DNA of 64,000 bases from Candidatus Thalassospirochaeta sargassi (GTDB lineage: Bacteria; Spirochaetota; Spirochaetia; UBA9216), in contig JAQQAL010000024.1 of the NCBI GenBank assembly GCA_028532855.1, positions 62,001 to 126,000 on the forward strand. The letters run 5' to 3'. Made by a program: the position numbers and the translations under genes. The notes below the pieces were generated by a model that saw nothing but the letters and a program-made list of their open reading frames with translations, had not been told where the DNA came from and did no database searches. Every line of letters begins with the position of its first letter. Positions within the stretch are counted from its first letter, which is position 1. This document shows, one piece after another, positions 60,901 through 64,000 of the stretch.

Positions 60901-62192
60901 AACCGGCGGAAAGGGTCGTTTTTACCAAGGAGATGAAAGAAAAATATACAATTTTAGCCCCACAGATGTCTCCAATTCACTTTCAGTTTGTTGAGGAGGC
61001 CTTCAGGTTATGCGACTATAACCTTGTCATACTTCCATCGGTAGATAAGGCAGCAGTTGATTACGGACTGAAATATGTAAATAATGATGCATGTTATCCA
61101 TCAATTATTACAGTTGGACAGATACTGGAAGCTCTAGATTCAGGGGATTACAATAAGGACAGGGTTGCTATAATGATAACCCAGACAGGCGGGGGCTGCC
61201 GAGCCACTAACTATATTGCATTCTTAAGAAAGGCGTTGTCCGATGCGGGTATGTCGCACATCCCTGTTGTTTCTGTGAATGCCCTGGGTATGGAAAAGAA
61301 TCCCGGTTTTTCATTTTCGATGAAGCTGATAAATAAGAGCCTCCAGGCTCTGGTTTATGGGGATACCCTTATGAGGGTTCTTTTGAAAACCCGTCCGTAT
61401 GAATTATTTGAAGGAAGTGCTGATAAACTTTATAACAAATGGGTTGCTGTTTGTAAGAAATCCTTAAGTGACGGCAGTAGAAAGACTTTCCGGCGAAACC
61501 TGAAAGGAATAATCCAGGATTTTGATAATCTGGAGCTGAGCGAGCAGATAAAGCCACGGGTCGGACTTGTAGGTGAGATACTTGTGAAATTTCACCCTAC
61601 TGCTAATAATAATATAATTGATGTAGTTGAGGCTGAGGGCTGCGAGGCAGTTATGCCGGATCTTATCGATTTCTTTCTTTATACTGCTTATAACAGTGAA
61701 TTCCGCTATCACTTCCTTTCTGGCAGTTATCGTTCCATGATGCTTAACCGGATAGGGATTTCTTTTATTGAATACTACCGGAAGGATATGAAAAGATATT
61801 TAAAGAGCAGCAGGCGTTTTGATGCTCCAGAAGCTATTCAGAAGTTGGCAAAAAAGGCGGAGCCCGTTGTATCTCTTGGAACACAGATGGGAGAGGGGTG
61901 GTTTCTAACGGCTGAAATGATAGAACTCATTGAAAGCGGTGCTGATAATGTTCTATGCATGCAGCCCTTTGCCTGTCTTCCTAATCAGGTTACGGGCAAG
62001 GGGATGATCAAAGCTTTGAAAGAACGTTATCCAATGTCCAATATAGCCGCAATTGACTATGACCCCGGTGCAAGCGAAGTTAATCAGCTCAACAGAATAA
62101 AGTTAATGCTTTCCGTTGCTTTCAGGAAAATAGAAGACGAGACAGCTGAATCCGTATCTGCTGAAGATGATTCTGTATCAATCAGAGCATGA
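57912..62192 (+). CDS. Giant acyl-CoA-dehydratase-activase-type protein
   Basis: 1426 aa from ATG 57912 (GAGG nine bases upstream; the ATG five codons earlier lacks one). Two ASKHA ATPase domains of the BadF/BcrA/HgdC type (about 5-255, KAGLDIGSTTVKL; about 320-585, LGIDAGSTTTKAAL), each with the cysteines that in HgdC hold a bridging [4Fe-4S] cluster (CAGGTGAF and ARCGVF; CSSGCGSF and SRCTVF). The rest (about 600-1400) contains a DUF2229-like and two HgdB-like regions with conserved Cys (ESVCYPAKL, SFSCGIDAV, DACYPSI, GGGCRATNY). Inferred to be an ATP-driven electron-transfer iron-sulfur protein; substrate unknown. Confidence 0.88.
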   Translation: MDTILKAGLDIGSTTVKLVLLNQNDEIVFSRYARHMANVKSSVADLLEEAYGMFPHNELTISAAGSAGISIAQWLGIPFVQEVIAGTKAIETFIPETDVAIELGGEDAKVTYFSGVPDQRMNGTCAGGTGAFIDQMAVLLQTDAAGLNEMARSATTIYPIAARCGVFAKTDIQPLLNEGGAKEDIAASILQAVVNQTIGGLAQGKPIKGNVAFLGGPLYFLSELRKRFIITLDLNDENVIFPENSQFFVALGAALESEKEKCISFQSLHERVPGLLNANVVEVKRLSPLFNDQAELESFRARHEKARVKRRELAGYSGKCYLGIDAGSTTTKAALIDDEGALLYSTYGSNEGSPLNSTIKIIRELYSILPEKAEIAKATVTGYGEKLLKAALKLDIGEIETVAHFKAAAFFLPGVDFILDIGGQDMKCLRIKDGVIDEILLNEACSSGCGSFIETFAISMGTPVKDFAITALTAEQPVDLGSRCTVFMNSRVKQAQKEGVSVGDISAGLSYSVIKNAITKVIKVKNPEDLGEKIIVQGGTFYNEAVLRAFEQISGREAVRPDISGIMGAFGAALISKERSSENDKSEMLNPDEIESFQVTTSLKRCGLCGNNCLLTLSSFSDGRVFTSGNRCERGAGVERSKKDKLPNLYDYKYKKLCSYTPLKKEDAVATVGIPRVLNMYENYPFWFTFLTGLGYRVVLSKPSDKKLFDSGLDTIPAESVCYPAKLVHGHIVDLMKKNVDMIFYPSIPFEKQEDEGANNHYNCPIVATYPEVIRTNMDDVASDNGPEFLAPFLSLNDAEKLGKRLKQIFGERGFSSQKIKDALTRAMKERESFKKDIQKEGEETLEYIKQNKIQSVVLAGRPYHVDPEINHGIPTLINEMGMAVLSEDSVCHLAEVDRPLRVVDQWVYHSRLYSAARFVASNPYLEMVQLNSFSCGIDAVTTDQVQEILQGYGKIFTVLKIDEGNQLGAARIRLRSLKAVMEERESTTGNPESKAKPAERVVFTKEMKEKYTILAPQMSPIHFQFVEEAFRLCDYNLVILPSVDKAAVDYGLKYVNNDACYPSIITVGQILEALDSGDYNKDRVAIMITQTGGGCRATNYIAFLRKALSDAGMSHIPVVSVNALGMEKNPGFSFSMKLINKSLQALVYGDTLMRVLLKTRPYELFEGSADKLYNKWVAVCKKSLSDGSRKTFRRNLKGIIQDFDNLELSEQIKPRVGLVGEILVKFHPTANNNIIDVVEAEGCEAVMPDLIDFFLYTAYNSEFRYHFLSGSYRSMMLNRIGISFIEYYRKDMKRYLKSSRRFDAPEAIQKLAKKAEPVVSLGTQMGEGWFLTAEMIELIESGADNVLCMQPFACLPNQVTGKGMIKALKERYPMSNIAAIDYDPGASEVNQLNRIKLMLSVAFRKIEDETAESVSAEDDSVSIRA

Positions 62193-62683
62193 AAAAGGTT
62201 GATGCTAAAGATAAACTGCTGGAAGCTGCGGAACGATGTCTTATGGAGAAGGGTAGTCATGCGGCTAGTGTTAAAGCTATTGCCGCAATGGCTGATGTTA
62301 ATCACGGACTTGTTCATCATTATTTTGGATCAAAGGAAGGTTTGTTTATTGAGCTCGCAAAGGAGCATCTGAAAATTACAACCCCTCTGAAAACTGTAGC
62401 CACAGAGAATGAAGTAATAGATTTTTTAGAGGAGACTGTTTTCTTTTATTCGAGAATGATGGTAGAACTTAGAGCCCTGTCATATCAAATGCCGGAGCTT
62501 AATAATGTATTAATAAATATTCTGAAGGAACGAAGAAAGAACCTGCAGGAGATTCTTAATATTGATGATGAGCAGGCTGTTATTCTTATTTCATCAGTTG
62601 CCGGCCTGGCTTTTCAAGCTGGTCTTGATACCTCCATGAAACTCAAAGACGCCTTGAGGAAGGTTTTTAATCTTATAAACTGA
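62189..62683 (+). CDS. TetR-family regulator
   Basis: 164 aa. N-terminal TetR helix-turn-helix (KLLEAAERCLMEKGSHAASV, KAIAAMADVNHGLVHHYFGS) and a short, all-helical ligand domain. ATG overlaps the activase stop by 4 bp (ATGA). The two palindromes before the activase are the likely binding sites, giving autorepression of the operon. Shorter than the usual 190 aa. Confidence 0.88.
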   Translation: MKKVDAKDKLLEAAERCLMEKGSHAASVKAIAAMADVNHGLVHHYFGSKEGLFIELAKEHLKITTPLKTVATENEVIDFLEETVFFYSRMMVELRALSYQMPELNNVLINILKERRKNLQEILNIDDEQAVILISSVAGLAFQAGLDTSMKLKDALRKVFNLIN

Positions 62684-62890
62684 GCGTGTTGTGCCGCAGA
62701 AATTCTGAATGATGGCTACCTGGAAGCGGAAACAGGTTACGGTTTTTTAGATGACGGAAGTGTCGTAGCGGCAAAAAAGGTGTTTATGCCTGAGGTGACG
62801 CCGGATATGATAGACTGCTGGTTCAACTGGCATCCTTTCTACCGCAGATTTATCAGGAGCAGGATGGAAAAATTGTATAGTCAGGTTTAA
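62684..62890 (+). pseudogene. Remnant of a DAPG-hydrolase-like gene
   Basis: An open stretch with no start codon translates as a fragment reminiscent of the 2,4-diacetylphloroglucinol hydrolase (PhlG-like) family: AEILNDGYLEAETGYGFLDD, then VTPDMIDCWFNWHPFYRRF and a stop at 62888-62890. The family normally has about 280 residues; only about 65 remain, N-terminus missing and most of the C-terminus gone. It continues in frame directly from the TetR stop, probably by chance. Family call is from memory. Confidence 0.55.
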
Positions 62891-62910
62891 TGAAAAAAGA
62901 CTTTCCCAAA

Positions 62911-63264
62911 CTAATGAGAAAAACTCTCGCGTTCTTTCTTCGGCAGCTTTGAAAGAACCAGTTCATATGAATGATCGATCAGCCAATAAAGCTTTTCAGT
63001 AGTCAGGCTGCCTTCCATATTGATTGTGTTCCAGTGTGTTTTATTCATATGAAAGCCCGGCTCTATATCTTTGAATGAATCACGGAGATTCTGTACCATA
63101 TCAGGATCACATTTTAGATTAATTTTAAAGGGTTTTTTTGAAATGCTGCCGCAGGCGAACATTTTTGTTCCAACCTTCATTACGAGGGTTTCTTCACCAA
63201 AAGGAAAACCTTCGCTGACACCCTTTTTGGTATAACAGTATGTTTTGAATTCTTCGATTGTCAT
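62911..63264 (-). CDS. YjbR/MmcQ-family protein
   Basis: 117 aa, CyaY-like fold (MTIEEFKTYCYTKKGVSEGF, PFGEETLVMKVGTKMFACG, NKTHWNTINMEG, HSYELVLSKLPKKERE). Function unknown; family members are proposed DNA-binding. TATATT at 63276-63271 lies six bases before the ATG with no ribosome site, so the message may be leaderless. Confidence 0.88.
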   Translation of the reverse strand: MTIEEFKTYCYTKKGVSEGFPFGEETLVMKVGTKMFACGSISKKPFKINLKCDPDMVQNLRDSFKDIEPGFHMNKTHWNTINMEGSLTTEKLYWLIDHSYELVLSKLPKKERESFSH

Positions 63265-63347
63265 AATCTTAATATAGCATACATCAGCTAACTTGAAAGT
63301 GCATCTTCGGATGCTGCTCTCAATCCGATATGGGATCTGGTTTTAAT

Positions 63348-64000
63348 CTATATGCCGGCAGCCATTGCTACAAGCGCCCTCTGCCAGTTGAGGAGCCGGT
63401 GCATAGCTTCTGAATTGCTGCTTTCGATATCAGTCATTACCCTGAAAACCGGTTCAGTGCCTGAGCCTCGCATCCAGAGGTAAGCCTTATCGACTATTGC
63501 TTCGGTGCCGTCTTCATTTTGAACGGGACCGGTAAGCATGATCTTAAGACCTCCGGTTTCCTTTCCACTGCGGAACGCGGGACCGACACCTTTGCGTGCT
63601 GATGTCCCTTCGTAATTGATCTCATACCAGCCTGTTATGCCGAAATCTGCTTCAAGCTCAACCTTCCTTTTTTCGAAGGATGCAGGAAATATTTTTTCGT
63701 AATTAGCTTTAAGTTCCGCATGACTGATACTTCCAATCTGCATCTTGGCCTCGGATTCGTAGGCGCTTGTGGTTGAAAAATCCGGAAGTGATTCGACTGC
63801 TTCTGTTAAGGAAGAGTAGCCGCCGAAGATCTGCAGCTTTACAAGCGCAAAGATGGTGTTTAGCGGATCTCGTACCGTCGCGGGATGGGTGATGTTGCCG
63901 CCGTTTGATCCCTCTCCGAGGATTCGAACCTCGAAGCCTTCTGACCGTTTTTCAGCTGCAAGGTTTACAACGTTTGCTTCACCGACCTCTGCCCTGAAAA
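63348..64000 (-). CDS. Phosphoglucomutase/phosphomannomutase, C-terminal part, cut by window edge
   Basis: The frame is open from the stop at 63348 to the window end (at least 217 residues), so the start lies beyond 64000. Upstream of the first in-frame ATG (63743) it reads ANVVNLAAEKRSEGFEVRIL, GEGSNGGN and HPATVRDPLNTIFALVKLQI, and downstream WYEINYEGTSARKGVGPAFR and YLWMRGSGTEPVFRVMTDIE (phosphate-binding loop RGSGTEPVFR). Interconverts sugar 1- and 6-phosphates. Confidence 0.88.
   Translation of the reverse strand, partial: FRAEVGEANVVNLAAEKRSEGFEVRILGEGSNGGNITHPATVRDPLNTIFALVKLQIFGGYSSLTEAVESLPDFSTTSAYESEAKMQIGSISHAELKANYEKIFPASFEKRKVELEADFGITGWYEINYEGTSARKGVGPAFRSGKETGGLKIMLTGPVQNEDGTEAIVDKAYLWMRGSGTEPVFRVMTDIESSNSEAMHRLLNWQRALVAMAAGI

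Noticed and set aside
63905-63940. tRNA-like T-arm (GGTTCGAATCC on the minus strand)
   Set aside because: It lies inside the phosphoglucomutase reading frame (FEVRILGEG), and no cloverleaf can be built around it.

Overview
The window looks like a chromosomal segment of a free-living, probably anaerobic or facultative spirochaete (Spirochaetales). This is inferred from the gene set: a eukaryote-type hexokinase, a FabV-type enoyl reductase, a complete moxR-bat operon, LPP20-type lipoproteins, several CHASE2/FecR/outer-membrane genes and a class III (anaerobic) ribonucleotide reductase. No rRNA, tRNA, CRISPR array, insertion sequence or phage gene was seen. The sequence is mostly ordinary, dense core genome, and its regulatory DNA is unusually readable.

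Layout. 0-5.8 kb: a LacI regulator divergent from hexokinase, a REC-PAS-GGDEF-EAL protein and a dGTPase-like HD protein. 5.8-9.8 kb: the nrdR-nrdD-(radical loop/thioredoxin)-nrdG operon behind two NrdR boxes. The reductase is split so that the glycyl-radical loop lies on a second polypeptide fused to a thioredoxin-like domain. 9.9-18.5 kb: a ParA-like ATPase, a secreted unknown, IlvY, FtsH, an alpha/beta hydrolase coupled to a double-MerR regulator, and a TipA-like MerR regulator. 18.6-21.5 kb: a birA-bioY-bioM-bioN biotin uptake operon with a BirA operator over the birA start codon. 21.5-25.9 kb: MobB, a THEP1-like NTPase, two tandem lipoproteins, and a queuosine-precursor transporter under a preQ1-I riboswitch.

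25.8-35.1 kb: purine nucleoside phosphorylase, then the eight-gene moxR-DUF58-bat cluster (aerotolerance/envelope). 35.1-43.8 kb: a fatty-acid synthesis block (fabD-fabG-fabF-fabZ-fabV on the minus strand, fabH separately) facing an XRE-cupin regulator and an acyl-CoA synthetase. A dyad, ATCGGT-N5-RCCGAW, occurs twice in the fabD/regulator divergent region and once in the fabH promoter, and probably marks a local fatty-acid regulon. 43.3-47.3 kb: gamma-carbonic anhydrase-like protein, AI-2E-family permease, trpS and an outer-membrane barrel protein.

47.5-55.5 kb: a minus-strand envelope operon (small secreted protein, barrel protein, FecR-domain protein, lipoprotein) divergent from a CHASE2 adenylate cyclase and a second, divergent cyclase. 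55.6-57.8 kb: lemA and two TPM-domain genes. 57.8-62.7 kb: a very large acyl-CoA-dehydratase-activase-type protein and its overlapping TetR gene, behind two TTAGTC-N4-GACTAA operators. 62.7-64 kb: a remnant of a DAPG-hydrolase-like gene, a YjbR/MmcQ protein and the 3' part of a phosphoglucomutase cut by the window edge.

Two themes cross the window. Many operons carry an autoregulatory operator for a regulator encoded within them (nrdR, birA, tipA-like, TetR, probably XRE-cupin and double-MerR). Several genes (mobB, the 80-aa protein at 22.6 kb, trpS, yjbR) have a -10-like hexamer about six bases before the ATG and no Shine-Dalgarno sequence, which suggests leaderless transcripts. All functions are assigned by reading motifs; no database search was run.
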